From the IMG/VR virus record IMGVR_UViG_3300009285_002342, positions 51,126 through 115,125 of that record: a stretch of 64,000 nt of DNA; one strand, given 5' to 3'. This document shows, in pieces, positions 32,134 through 42,463 of this stretch. The stretch comes from a virus. Both the position numbers and the translations under genes were made by a program. The notes below the pieces were generated by a model that saw only the letters and a program-made list of their open reading frames with translations, was not told the origin of the DNA and did not search any database. Each line of letters starts with the position of its first letter. Position 1 is the stretch's first letter.

Positions 32134-35100
32134 TATACATCCTGCGCAGTTACTACGTTACCGGTTCCTGCGTCAGAGATTGAAGTACCTACTCGATATG
32201 TAATATTATCCCCGCCTTGGTTATTATCACAAGTTCCATCCAAGGCGATTCCTATATCCTTTGCATTGTTATTCACCATATCTATATTGTTTCCTTGGAT
32301 AATGTTCCTATCGGAACCTTGAAATCTTATACCGTACCGATTATAAGTGGCATCCGCGTTATCGACCACAATATTGTTCTGAGATATAATGCTATCATTA
32401 AGACCGGGTATCGATATTCCTTCGCAAAGCTGAACGGCCATATTAATATCGATAAATATATCATTTTTAGTTACTTTGCCCGTAGAGAGATTAAGGATTA
32501 TCCCATACTGCAAATAATCCCCTGTCCGGGTATGAATGATGCTCACCTGGTTTTCTGAACAAATAACACCCCTCCCATTTTGCGTTATAATTCCATATAT
32601 ATAATAAGATGCGCTGTCATTGATTGACTTTAATGTATTATTAATTATTAGGGACTGAGGATCAACGTAAGTTTCCTGATAAGACTTGATACCTATATAC
32701 TTGAAATTCTTAACTGTATTGCCAATAATTTTAGACGAAATTGTACTCGCGTCAAGGCGAATATCAACGCCTTTGTTTTCTGGAGAGTCTACGGTATTTG
32801 CAAAAATATTTATTTCGCTAATTTTATAGATGTAAATCGGGATACTGCCATCTATAAAGCTACAGTCACTTACTCTAATTATAGAGTTACCTAAATACCC
32901 ATATACGCCATAATCTCCACTTGACGAAGCGCCTATTACTCCATCATCTACAAGATTAAAGGTTATTTGCCGAACCAAAATTAATGCCGTATTTTGATTT
33001 GCTGTATCGCCATAGATATAGATCATTTTAGAATAAGCAGATGTATTCTGACTTTCAAAAGTAAAGTCTGAAAATGAAAGCCGTTTTGTTAAATTATGTA
33101 AAGTAAAACCGTCGCTTCCGGCAGTATTTTTTAGAATTACCCCCCCTTGCGATTCACCGATAATCTCGATATCTCGATCTACAAGAAATATCCCACCAGA
33201 AGGTAAGGTATATTCACCATTCAAAAGGTAAATTCCGTTATGCCTACTTTCAGATAAAGCATTAATAGCAGTTTGAATGGAAGTGTATTGCCCCTGATTT
33301 GTATTTGGCCCGACAATTAGATTCGGTCTTCCCCATACATCAAATCCCGAAGACGCTAAAGACTCGGAAGATAAAGGTCCGCTTAACGGTGGTTCCCACA
33401 TTTTTATATTTGTATCTTCTTCGTTTACGGTCAAGGCGGAAGGATCTAAATCTGCCCAATTATCTAACGAATCAGAGAGCCGAGTACAAGAAAACCCGAT
33501 AGAAGCATCCCGATTAATTCGCATAGAATCAATTAAAATATCGTAAGATCCACCATAATCGGCATGATTTAATGTTATAACATCATTCGGTTGTAACGCT
33601 AACAAGGTAGACTTCCCGTTAAACCTAATCGTAGCGTCCGGAAGTAGTTTCCGTTGATAATGTAGAGTTCCTAATTTTTGTGCATGAATTGAATTTTGTA
33701 CGAACGGAAGTTCTAAAACTTCGTTACTAATTTTGGTTCTTGCTGTTTTAGCAGGGACTAAAATTTGAAGAAATTTATCTTGCGGTTCATCCGTTTCTTG
33801 CCAAGTAACATAACCACTATCCGAATTTTCTTCGTCGAATATTTCCGAATATTCAAAACTACTTTCCGCTGTTTCGCCACCTTGCGTTAAAACATCGGCC
33901 TTAGTCAAGGTTTTTTTAGATGTAGAAGAAAGGGGATAAAGCCCTAAAGTATTTTCAGAAATCAGAACGGAATTACACATACTTTGTAACCTAGCGATTA
34001 TCTTTTCCCTAGGTTCTTTATACCAGAACGCCCCGTTCCACGTTAACCCCCATCCCGAATATACCGTTTCTGCGTCTGTAAAGATTGTCGAACCAATAAT
34101 AGATGTAGAAACCCCTAAGTTTTTTACAACATTCTTAATCACGTTAGCAGGATTAGTCATAGACGAAGTATCTGAACGCATAAACTTCGTAGGTATATCC
34201 AGAAAATAATCCCCTTGTTTCCAAACTCCCGGTGCATCCGCAGTACCGTCATTATCTACGTCCATAATCATAGGATGCATTACCCGCCAATTTACCGAAG
34301 TCGATTCCGCTTTAGTGTATTGCGAAAATGTATACCCGGTAGAAGTCCAAATACTTTTTCGTCCCCATTCCCTCGGGGATCGAACTTTTTGTAAAGTATA
34401 GGTTAAAGACGTACTTCCTAAAACATACGCTCGACTGCCTTGCGTTACCGTTACGGAATCACCTACTGCTTCCGCTACGAAACCAGCATTTTCGGCGTAT
34501 TCCATTTCCGTAGAAGATCTAGCTAAAACAATAGCGCTTTGATTATTCGCCGTAGACGTAAAACCGGAAATAGGCGTAGTCCGTCCAACTTCAAAATTAT
34601 CGAAAGCGGAAGAAGCCGTTCTGAGTTTACATCGACTCCCGTTACTAGAAGCTACGGCGGAAATAGCGGTAGAAGTTAATGAGGTAAACGTAGGAATATA
34701 AACGCTTCTTAAAGGAACGTAAGCTACCCCATAAGGTTCCGGAACACAAACATTATCGTCTTTAACTTGCGCAGAATTCGGAAAAATATCTTTAACTAAA
34801 CGAGTATTCGGATAATCGCCTTTAAGGTATCTTTGTAAATAATCTACGCAATGAAACCTTAAAGCTTGCATCTGTGGTTCCGCCCTACGAACAATAAAAC
34901 GGAATTGTCTTATAACTGCTTCGTTCGTATAATCGCTCATTACGAGTTGTAGCAATAAATCTGCGTCGGTAAAATCAGTAGCGGTTAAAGTATTCGCAGG
35001 ATTCGTTACAAGAAAGGTAAGTTCGTTAGGCGCTTGTAGCCCCATTTCGGATTGATTACGATTTAATTCTACTCCGTTAAACGAATCGGGAATAATCCGG

Positions 35101-35246
35101 AAGGTATAGGCGTTTCCTCCGTAACTTCTAGTCACCGTAGACCACCGATACGTCGTCGCCCCGGTAGTAACTACAGTAAATCCCCAAAAGATTTTTTTGG
35201 ATACAGCGGAAACTATCGTTTGTTGGGTTGCGTCAAATGTTATCAT
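32133..35246 (-). CDS. Tail tip/tailspike protein with beta-helix C-terminus
   Basis: 1037 residues. The first ~500 residues look like a siphophage tail-tip or hub protein (FRFIVRRAEPQMQALRFHCVDYLQRYLKGDYP). From about residue 640 a parallel beta-helix is evident: GPNTNQGQYTSIQTAINALSE, then many short Asn/Ile rungs (IIGNTVKNF, ICSENQV, IISQNNI, IIQGNNID). Such helices often bind or cut surface polysaccharide. The gene follows repeat R4 and the tail genes. Confidence 0.75.
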   Translation of the reverse strand: MITFDATQQTIVSAVSKKIFWGFTVVTTGATTYRWSTVTRSYGGNAYTFRIIPDSFNGVELNRNQSEMGLQAPNELTFLVTNPANTLTATDFTDADLLLQLVMSDYTNEAVIRQFRFIVRRAEPQMQALRFHCVDYLQRYLKGDYPNTRLVKDIFPNSAQVKDDNVCVPEPYGVAYVPLRSVYIPTFTSLTSTAISAVASSNGSRCKLRTASSAFDNFEVGRTTPISGFTSTANNQSAIVLARSSTEMEYAENAGFVAEAVGDSVTVTQGSRAYVLGSTSLTYTLQKVRSPREWGRKSIWTSTGYTFSQYTKAESTSVNWRVMHPMIMDVDNDGTADAPGVWKQGDYFLDIPTKFMRSDTSSMTNPANVIKNVVKNLGVSTSIIGSTIFTDAETVYSGWGLTWNGAFWYKEPREKIIARLQSMCNSVLISENTLGLYPLSSTSKKTLTKADVLTQGGETAESSFEYSEIFDEENSDSGYVTWQETDEPQDKFLQILVPAKTARTKISNEVLELPFVQNSIHAQKLGTLHYQRKLLPDATIRFNGKSTLLALQPNDVITLNHADYGGSYDILIDSMRINRDASIGFSCTRLSDSLDNWADLDPSALTVNEEDTNIKMWEPPLSGPLSSESLASSGFDVWGRPNLIVGPNTNQGQYTSIQTAINALSESRHNGIYLLNGEYTLPSGGIFLVDRDIEIIGESQGGVILKNTAGSDGFTLHNLTKRLSFSDFTFESQNTSAYSKMIYIYGDTANQNTALILVRQITFNLVDDGVIGASSSGDYGVYGYLGNSIIRVSDCSFIDGSIPIYIYKISEINIFANTVDSPENKGVDIRLDASTISSKIIGNTVKNFKYIGIKSYQETYVDPQSLIINNTLKSINDSASYYIYGIITQNGRGVICSENQVSIIHTRTGDYLQYGIILNLSTGKVTKNDIFIDINMAVQLCEGISIPGLNDSIISQNNIVVDNADATYNRYGIRFQGSDRNIIQGNNIDMVNNNAKDIGIALDGTCDNNQGGDNITYRVGTSISDAGTGNVVTAQDV

Positions 35247-35252
35247 ACCTTC

Positions 35253-35350
35253 CTACGCTTCGTAGAATCCCCTACGTTAAACGATCTATTCTTAACCCTA
35301 GTTACCCTACGTTCGAAAAATTTAAACGCCTTAAAAACGATTCTACGTCG
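35253..35350. repeat. Intergenic repeat R4
   Basis: Starts CTACG-CTT-CGTAG then GAATCCCCTACGTTAAACGA; ends CGCCTTAAAAACGATTCTACG. The right end provides the TAG stop of the 35343-35759 gene, as R2 does for its neighbour. Confidence 0.8.
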
Positions 35351-35759
35351 TTCCTAAGATTTTAAGTTTCATTTGCGGGACGCCTTGTATTCCTAAAGCG
35401 TAAGGTCCGGGCCTCATCGTTCGGGTAACATCGTCGGCGAACCTAGCACAATATGTATGCCCGTCGCCATAATTTAATTTAAAACTTCGGGCGATTCCGT
35501 TACCTTTTCCGGTAGACATCCAATAATCGAAAATTGTACCAATATTAGCAGCCATCTCGGTAGGCCATCTTAGGTTAACATACGCTATCGGAGAATTAGA
35601 AAAACTAATTCTTTCTTCGCTTCCGTCGTCCCCATAACGAACCATTTGGTTTTTTGTAACCATTTCTTCTATGACTTCCTGCGGACTTAATTGTAAAGCC
35701 GAAGAAGTAAAGTTTACGGTAGCTGCGGAAAGATAGTCGAACAGCTCTTTTGACGCCAA
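35343..35759 (-). CDS. Distal tail protein-like
   Basis: 138 residues. EEMVTKNQMVRYGDDGSEERISFSNSPIAYVNLRWP and GDGHTYCARFADDVTR fit small siphophage tail proteins placed between the tape measure and the tip protein. Exact assignment is by position. Confidence 0.55.
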   Translation of the reverse strand: MASKELFDYLSAATVNFTSSALQLSPQEVIEEMVTKNQMVRYGDDGSEERISFSNSPIAYVNLRWPTEMAANIGTIFDYWMSTGKGNGIARSFKLNYGDGHTYCARFADDVTRTMRPGPYALGIQGVPQMKLKILGTT

Positions 35760-35760
35760 T

Positions 35761-38700
35761 TTATTGCTCCATTATTCTACGCATTTTTTTAATGGTTTGT
35801 GGATTCTTCGAAGCTTTGTCCATAACTATAGAAGCAATAACCTGTCCGTCTATAGCGATTTGAACTGGTTGATTGCTATTTTGCGGTAAGGCTTGTAGAA
35901 TATATTTAGCTATGGATTTTCCGATTTCGTCCGGATCAATACCGATAGATTTGAGGAAATTTTCGTTTCTAGGATTACTGGATGCAGGGATTGCCCATTC
36001 CGATCCGTTTTCTCCGAAGATAGCGGGAACACCAGGATTGAAACCACCTAAATCGTATCCACGCATTTGCCGAAGTTGCTCTATCGTATAATTAACCCCT
36101 TGAGCGTGAGTCATCCCTAGGTCAAACAAGATGTCGCTACGCCTATTTCCCGCAGATTGATCTTGAGGGGTTATAACTGGGGTATAGGTTGAAGTGAAAT
36201 TCCATCCAGAATCACCAGTAGCACTTACATTATTTACAGGAGGAGAATAAGGAACAGTCACGGTAACTGGATCGGTATAGGTCGGTGTAAAATCCCATCC
36301 AGAATCACCAGTAGCCCCTACTACATTAATTGGGGCAGGAACATACCCGACTGTGGTTCCGGAATCCGTAGTCATACTTCCTGGCAAAATAGGGCTAACG
36401 GGCTGCCCCGTAAGATTTAAAAGCGAAGTATTAATCAAAGAAAGATAATTAACCATATCTGTTGTATTATCTGCGATTTGTTGCTGAAGAAGATCCTGTG
36501 TATCTTCTGCTAATCCCCTTACGTCCATTACGTCGTTAATTATTGCTCTCGCTACTTCTTTGTAATCTTCGGAATATCCACCCATAAAACCAGCATATTC
36601 TCTAGCGAAAGATTCAAATTTCGATATCGCCCCAGGTAAATCTTCTGGCGCTGCATTCCTAGCTGCATTTAACAGGTCTGTATATTTCGTCCCGTAATAT
36701 TCCGCGCTTTGTACCGGAGACAAACTTCCTCCGGTTAATTCGTCGATTAAAGCAGTTAGAGATTCTTTGCTTTGTTCAAGAGAATTAATGATTTGTTCAT
36801 TTTGCTGATTTTGTTTTTCTGTAAGACTTTGGATTTCGCCCATTACCGAATAAATTTCGTTCGAAATATCTAGCGAATCTGCCCAATATGTAAGGGAATT
36901 TTTATCCAAATTCAAAAGTTGAGTTGCTAATCCGCCGGCGTATCCTAAATATTCTTCGGTCCCCCAGTCTTTTCTTTGATAACCTTGAATATCCGCCTTT
37001 ACTGCGCCCGCCAACTCAATCATTCCGAACATTCCGCCTAATAGCGTTTGCCCTAAAGAGGCTAATTGTTGCAATAATTCGGAAGGTTCCATTCCGATAG
37101 ATCCAGCGTAAGCGGTAAATTGTTCACGATTAGCCGGATTTAAAGCTGCTGTTAACCAGGAAGCGGTATTAGAAGGCGTAATTTGCTCCATACCGATTCC
37201 GGTTTGTGCCGAAAAAAGACTAGCTTGAATAGCAGCTGAATATTGAGGCAGGAAACCTTCTAAAATAGAAGCTTGCGTTTTTAGAAGATCGTTAAGTTTT
37301 TTAACAGACTCTTCTTCCGCAGTAGTTATGTTTGCTATTGCTACGGCCCTACGCTCCTCGACCCATGTAATGTATTCTTCCGCCGCACCCATTTTGCGAA
37401 GTTGTTCAATATAACCATCAAATTGTTGATTGACATTGTAAACTTCTTGGTCATACTTTGTTAAAGCCCCAGTAGCCACCATAATTGAATGATAAATACT
37501 CTCTACAGTTGTTATCGCATCTTGTGTTGTCGTGTTAAATACCGCTAAAGCATTAGAAAGAGCGATAATTTCTTCTGCGGTAAAACCTCCTTCTTCGTAT
37601 TGATGAAATAAACCGCCCAAAGCTTCATATCCGCCGGAAACAGTACGGGTGTCACGGACAAAATCTGGAGCGTTTTGCAAAGCGTCAAAAGCGCCTTGTC
37701 CTAAAGCAAGGGCCATTTGTTGAGAAGCAGCATCCCAATACGCAGTACCAATTTGCGCTACAATCTCTTCTATACTTCTTCCACTAGCCCCACCTTCGAA
37801 AAGTGTAACGTTGAGACCTTCTAAACGATCTTTAAAATCATCGAAAATATCATAAGGAAGGGCAGCTTCCGCCCAGTCCTCTATACTGCTTCTTACCGTT
37901 GTAGCGAAATCGTCTATAGCGGTTTCTAATTCTAAATAGAAACCCTCCTGATCATCTGTGCCTGTTCGATAAAAATCCCAAGATTCAGGAGTACTTCGAA
38001 AACCTTCTACGCCAGCATCCGGATTACCGATACCGGACCCGCCATATTGATATGCATCCGGAACAAAGTCAGGAAAACGTGCACTATCGCCATAACCAAG
38101 GGAAAGTTCGGGAATATAACGGAATTTATCTTTATTAAAATGTTCAAGAATTCCAGCAAAAACCGCAACGGCACCGGCAGCCATAAGGAACGGACCGGCA
38201 ACCGCTCCGATAGAAGTTGCGCTATATCCACCGGCCGCACTCGCTCCCGCGCCTTCGCCTAGTCCTCCGGCCATAGCGGAAGTATTATAACCAACGCCAG
38301 CACCCGTACCGCCAAACATCTTTTTAACCCAAGCCCCAACGCTTGCTGCTGCGCTAATGTTCCCTACAGCATTCCCAACCGCTCCTCCGGTTAATCCTCC
38401 TAAAAAGTCATAAACAATCGGGACAATAATCTTTTCTGCTGCTGCCTTAGCTGCCATTTCGGCTAACGCTTTAGCGAAAAGATCGGTCATCTTTTCAAGC
38501 ATATCGGTCCAACCATCAATATTCCCTTTATAAATATCGAAGAAAAAATCAGCGGTAAAATCCGTTACCCTTTTTGTAAAATGTCGATTTTCTTCTTCCT
38601 GTTTTTTTAATGCCTTTTTCTCAGCTTCCACCCTTTCGTCGATAAACTCAAATTCTTCTTTTAATGCTTTTTCTAATCTGTCTTGCCTATATTTTTCTTC

Positions 38701-40683
38701 TTCTGCGTTAATTATTGCTAATGCGTCTTTATGATATTGAACGATAAGTTTTTGTGTTTCTTCGTTCGCACCGGCTAATATTTTAAATCCTTCAACTTCT
38801 TTTTCTAAAGTTTCTCTACGACGATTAAATTGGTTCACGTCTAACTTAATCATCATTTTTTCGTAATTATCGTAAGACTTTTTCTCTGCTTCCGCTCTTT
38901 CATCGATAAACTCAAATTCTTTCTTTAAAGCCTTTTCAAGTCGCTCATTAAGTGACTTCTCAAAATCTTGATTCATTAAAGCTAAGGCGGCTTTATGCGC
39001 TTCTTTAACTTTGTCTCCTAATAACGGATATTGTTCTTTATATTTTTCCGCCATTTTATATGCTTCTTCAAACGAAGCGTTTACCTCCGATTCTTCGAAA
39101 GCGAACGGATCAAGTTTAAATTTATTAACTATGCTTTGTAATTCACGCATCTTTCGTTCAAGACGCTGTTGCTCTTCCCAGTCTAGTTTAGGCGTTCTTA
39201 AAGGATTAATATAAGTTTCTTCTTGCCCGGCACCGGCCATCGCTTCTATTTGTTCGTAAAGTTCTTTTCTTTCTTCGGCAACTTTTACTTCCTCGTTTTC
39301 TAAACGATAGATCGTCCGTTTAGCTCGTTCAATTTCATTTTCTAAACGAAGTAATTCTTGCAGATCTTTTTTTAAAGTATCATTAATATGAATACTTTTT
39401 AATCCATCCATTTTTGGTTCTAATGCATTTTCTCTATACCATTTTATGCTTTCGTTAAGACGTTTATGTGCCATTTCTAAATCTAAAAGATCGTTTTTTA
39501 CAATTTGGATTTGATTAGGAGGATAATAATATGTTTCCCAATCCTTTTCTACCTTTCCGGGTTTTGTAAGCGCATCTAAAGAATCTTGCCATTTTGGGTA
39601 CATTCCCTTAGCGGTCATATCCGCCCAGTTTTGTAAATGAACACCAAAATCATGCGCTTCTTTAGCGATGGCGGTAAAAATCGCTGTGTAACCAGCGCCT
39701 TTTAGCCCAGCCTTACCGAAAAGGACTACCCCTACTATCCCTCCTTTTAAAATCCACGGATAATCATCTAGGAATTTTACCGAAGACCGAACCGCATTTT
39801 CTGTTTTTTCTACCCATTCGGTAATATTTTCTTTCATTAACTCATTATTTGCTTCCCTCCACTCTTTCGTCGCTTTTACAATTTCCTTTACAGCGGTAAC
39901 GAAAAGTTTCATCCCCCCCGAATCCATAAAGGCTAGGCGAAGGTAATCCATTTCGTTTTTCAAACGATTTATTTCTGCATACGCTGCCTTAGCCGCTTCC
40001 GGAACGGCTTCCCCGTAAGCCCTAGTAAACTCACGAGCTAAACGGGGGAGCATATCTTCGGAAAGAATTTTACCTTGCCGAACTTGTTCAATCATTTGTT
40101 CCGTAGTTAGCCCCATCGCCTTCGCGGCTCTAGCGAAAGCGCCTGGAATATGATCGCCTAACTGTCGCCGTAATTCTTCCATAGCCACTACGCCCTTAGA
40201 CATCATCTGCTCAAGTGCGTATAAGGCCATTTTAGTTTTTTCTTGTGTAAGACCGAGAACAACGGAAGCTTCGTTAACCGAAGTGAAAATCTTTCTAGTT
40301 TGTTCCATCGTAAGATTAGTAACGCGGGCAGCGGCGGCGAAGGTTTGAAAGGATTTGACTTGATCTCGGTAAACTAATCCTAATCTATCGGATTCTTGAC
40401 GGAGCCATTTAATCTGCTGTTGACCTTCGACGGCAGATTCAAAAACAGCATTCATACTTCTCGACATTCGGTCGAAAGTAACGCCGGTTTCTATAAGACT
40501 TTTCCCCAATTCACGTAACCCCCATCCTCCAAAGGCGGTTACTGCTAAACGTTTTAAATTAGTAAAACCGGCGGAAAGATCTTCTGTAGATTTACGAAGG
40601 GCCGCTAAATCCTTTCGCGCTTGCTGCATTCCTGCGGTAAATTCAGCCGAATGAATACCGATTCTTAATAATAATGGATTCAT
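35761..40683 (-). CDS. Tail tape measure protein
   Basis: 1640 residues, the longest gene here. The N-terminal region (GMQQARKDLAALRKS; QEKTKMALYALEQMMSKGVVAMEELRRQLGDHIPGAFARAAKAMGL) is the tape measure domain. Long charged coiled coils follow, with an internal repeat around EFEFIDERxEAEKK, a Gly/Ala hydrophobic region near residue 790-850, and a second repeat around ATGDSGW near 1500. Length predicts a long tail. It starts with an ATGA overlap after the chaperone frameshift product. Confidence 0.95.
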   Translation of the reverse strand: MNPLLLRIGIHSAEFTAGMQQARKDLAALRKSTEDLSAGFTNLKRLAVTAFGGWGLRELGKSLIETGVTFDRMSRSMNAVFESAVEGQQQIKWLRQESDRLGLVYRDQVKSFQTFAAAARVTNLTMEQTRKIFTSVNEASVVLGLTQEKTKMALYALEQMMSKGVVAMEELRRQLGDHIPGAFARAAKAMGLTTEQMIEQVRQGKILSEDMLPRLAREFTRAYGEAVPEAAKAAYAEINRLKNEMDYLRLAFMDSGGMKLFVTAVKEIVKATKEWREANNELMKENITEWVEKTENAVRSSVKFLDDYPWILKGGIVGVVLFGKAGLKGAGYTAIFTAIAKEAHDFGVHLQNWADMTAKGMYPKWQDSLDALTKPGKVEKDWETYYYPPNQIQIVKNDLLDLEMAHKRLNESIKWYRENALEPKMDGLKSIHINDTLKKDLQELLRLENEIERAKRTIYRLENEEVKVAEERKELYEQIEAMAGAGQEETYINPLRTPKLDWEEQQRLERKMRELQSIVNKFKLDPFAFEESEVNASFEEAYKMAEKYKEQYPLLGDKVKEAHKAALALMNQDFEKSLNERLEKALKKEFEFIDERAEAEKKSYDNYEKMMIKLDVNQFNRRRETLEKEVEGFKILAGANEETQKLIVQYHKDALAIINAEEEKYRQDRLEKALKEEFEFIDERVEAEKKALKKQEEENRHFTKRVTDFTADFFFDIYKGNIDGWTDMLEKMTDLFAKALAEMAAKAAAEKIIVPIVYDFLGGLTGGAVGNAVGNISAAASVGAWVKKMFGGTGAGVGYNTSAMAGGLGEGAGASAAGGYSATSIGAVAGPFLMAAGAVAVFAGILEHFNKDKFRYIPELSLGYGDSARFPDFVPDAYQYGGSGIGNPDAGVEGFRSTPESWDFYRTGTDDQEGFYLELETAIDDFATTVRSSIEDWAEAALPYDIFDDFKDRLEGLNVTLFEGGASGRSIEEIVAQIGTAYWDAASQQMALALGQGAFDALQNAPDFVRDTRTVSGGYEALGGLFHQYEEGGFTAEEIIALSNALAVFNTTTQDAITTVESIYHSIMVATGALTKYDQEVYNVNQQFDGYIEQLRKMGAAEEYITWVEERRAVAIANITTAEEESVKKLNDLLKTQASILEGFLPQYSAAIQASLFSAQTGIGMEQITPSNTASWLTAALNPANREQFTAYAGSIGMEPSELLQQLASLGQTLLGGMFGMIELAGAVKADIQGYQRKDWGTEEYLGYAGGLATQLLNLDKNSLTYWADSLDISNEIYSVMGEIQSLTEKQNQQNEQIINSLEQSKESLTALIDELTGGSLSPVQSAEYYGTKYTDLLNAARNAAPEDLPGAISKFESFAREYAGFMGGYSEDYKEVARAIINDVMDVRGLAEDTQDLLQQQIADNTTDMVNYLSLINTSLLNLTGQPVSPILPGSMTTDSGTTVGYVPAPINVVGATGDSGWDFTPTYTDPVTVTVPYSPPVNNVSATGDSGWNFTSTYTPVITPQDQSAGNRRSDILFDLGMTHAQGVNYTIEQLRQMRGYDLGGFNPGVPAIFGENGSEWAIPASSNPRNENFLKSIGIDPDEIGKSIAKYILQALPQNSNQPVQIAIDGQVIASIVMDKASKNPQTIKKMRRIMEQ

Positions 40684-40901
40684 CGCGCCCTTCGTCCCTT
40701 TTTGCCCGCTAAACGGTTAGCCATATTCTTCTGGATACGTTTATCGGCTTCGGTTTCGGAATCGATCTTAAAGAATGCCCTCCACTTCGGAATCTCAGTA
40801 GAGGGCATTGAATCAAGCATTTCATCAACGGTCATCCCAAGTTCCCTAGCTAAGAAGAAATAAAATCGTTCTTCGGGATGACCAAACCTCAGTCCTTTTC
40901 G
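40680..40901 (-). CDS. Tail assembly chaperone, frameshift extension (T part)
   Basis: An open frame in the -1 phase of the gene at 40889-41236, with no start of its own. It encodes GHPEERFYFFLARELGMTVD then MPSTEIPKWRAFFKIDSE, typical of gpT-type extensions. The overlap contains C-GAA-AAG (about 40895-40901), a plausible slip site: AAG to AAA pairs well, though the P-site does not. It ends with ATGA over the tape measure start. Confidence 0.75.
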   Translation of the reverse strand, partial: RKGLRFGHPEERFYFFLARELGMTVDEMLDSMPSTEIPKWRAFFKIDSETEADKRIQKNMANRLAGKKGRRAR

Positions 40902-41236
40902 GCCTGTTCAGTAGCGTCTTTCGTAAGACCGGAAATACGCATCGCCTTCGACACAAGAAGTTCTACCGGTCCCGAAGATTTTTCCATAAGCCATTCGGAA
41001 TCGTCTTGCGAAAAGATTCTTTCCTGGGTTTCCGGATCGAAACAACAAGCGATAAGCATTTGCGCGTGTAACTTATCGTGTTGAATCTTACCGTCATCGT
41101 TCATTGATTCGTTCAACACAAAAGCCCGCTGTTTCGCGGTCATCGTTCTAAGCTCAATAGAACAATCCCACACAGCAATCTTAACGATTTCCTTCTTAAT
41201 GTCGTCTGCGCTTCTAATCTTGTCTCTTAAACTCAT
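40889..41236 (-). CDS. Tail assembly chaperone (G part)
   Basis: 115 residues. Position just before the tape measure gene, and a helical fold with TMTAKQRAFVLNESM and VELLVSKAMRISGLTKD, mark it as the gpG-like chaperone. A -1 frameshift near its stop would give a longer gpGT-like protein. Both forms guide tape measure folding in siphophages. Confidence 0.75.
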   Translation of the reverse strand: MSLRDKIRSADDIKKEIVKIAVWDCSIELRTMTAKQRAFVLNESMNDDGKIQHDKLHAQMLIACCFDPETQERIFSQDDSEWLMEKSSGPVELLVSKAMRISGLTKDATEQAEKD

Positions 41237-41262
41237 TTTCTTTCCTCCTTTTCGATTTTTGA

Positions 41263-41691
41263 TTAAGTCGCGGAAGTCCTACGGGTTAAAACTCCATCGC
41301 CTTGGAACGTAACAGACAACGTGGCCAAACTTCCTACAGCCCCCGCAATCGGCGTATAGGAAGGAAGCAGAACGTTTCCTGTCCATCGTGGATTAACAGC
41401 AGTAGAAGCGGAAGATTTAGCTCTAGTTGTAATCCACTTAGCAGTAGACCCGATATAAGGCCAAAGTGTAGCATCTACCTTTGAGGCTGCAAGATCCTGG
41501 TTAAATTCTACTGTTACGGAAAAATCTTTAAGCCCGGAAATTCTTCGTCTGCCCGAAGAACCCATAGCGGTTTTGTCCAGCATTTCCGCATTCGCCGTTA
41601 CCGTTACTGACCGTACATAGGAACTGAGATTTACAACAGCTGCCGTAGTTCCGATCTTAAAGACGCCTTTGTTAAACATGAATTCTGCCAT
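41263..41691 (-). CDS. Tail tube protein paralog 1
   Basis: 142 residues. It shares MLDKTAMGSSGRRRISGLKDF with the next two genes (41708 and 42464), so this is a tandem family. The short beta-rich sequence and location between the chaperone and tail-completion genes fit a major tail tube subunit. Confidence 0.7.
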   Translation of the reverse strand: MAEFMFNKGVFKIGTTAAVVNLSSYVRSVTVTANAEMLDKTAMGSSGRRRISGLKDFSVTVEFNQDLAASKVDATLWPYIGSTAKWITTRAKSSASTAVNPRWTGNVLLPSYTPIAGAVGSLATLSVTFQGDGVLTRRTSAT

Positions 41692-41707
41692 TTTCTTTTC
41701 TCCTTAG

Positions 41708-42451
41708 TTATTGGATTGCTAATGCCAAAACAGCGGTCATTTTACTATTTGTAGACCCGGTAGAATCAATTCTCCACCGATACCAAGTATGGACAGTACT
41801 TCCGTTCGTAGACTTAAATTGGGCACTTACCCTCGTAGACCATCCTACGGCGTCCATATTAATTGCCGTAGTTAGGGAACCAAAGCCGGATGAACTGGAA
41901 GTTTGAACCTTAGCTCGAATCGTATGGGTTCCACCGGAAGACGAAATTCCCCTTACGTGCATTATTCCGTAAAGCTTTTTCGTAGTTCCTTTTACGCCTA
42001 GATTTTGCGGTGTTGCGGAAAGGGCGGTGGAAAGTCCTGTGCCGGCTTGCGCTATTACGCCTCTTACAGCTTCGTCGTCTCCGTAACAGGCGAAGTTAAA
42101 GCGCATCATTTCCCCTATTCTACCGGCCGGCGAATATTCGGAAAGAACATCTTGCCCCGAATAGCAGATCGCACCTAGCGAAGAACCGTGCGCTACCGTA
42201 ATTACCGAAGCGGTAGAACCAAGTTTAGAGAAAATATGCGGATCGTTTTTTTGCGTAGTGGCAGCGTTATAAAAACCGCCGCCGGTGACTTGAAAATCCT
42301 TTAACCCGGCCATTCTACGTCTGCCCGAAGATCCGAAGACAGTTTTATCTAATACGTCTGCGGATTGAGTTACCGTCACTTCGTTCATATCTCCAGAAAG
42401 GTCCGCACCGCCGAAAAGGATTTTTGCGTTTTTTAAGGCAAATTCACCCAT
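41708..42451 (-). CDS. Tail tube protein paralog 2 with extra domain
   Basis: 247 residues. Residues ~1-60 match the shared tube signature (VLDKTVFGSSGRRRMAGLKDF). The second half is a different beta-domain (THTIRAKVQTSSSSGF; TWYRWRIDSTGS) that may decorate the tube surface. Confidence 0.65.
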   Translation of the reverse strand: MGEFALKNAKILFGGADLSGDMNEVTVTQSADVLDKTVFGSSGRRRMAGLKDFQVTGGGFYNAATTQKNDPHIFSKLGSTASVITVAHGSSLGAICYSGQDVLSEYSPAGRIGEMMRFNFACYGDDEAVRGVIAQAGTGLSTALSATPQNLGVKGTTKKLYGIMHVRGISSSGGTHTIRAKVQTSSSSGFGSLTTAINMDAVGWSTRVSAQFKSTNGSTVHTWYRWRIDSTGSTNSKMTAVLALAIQ

Positions 42452-42463
42452 TTTCTTTTTCCT

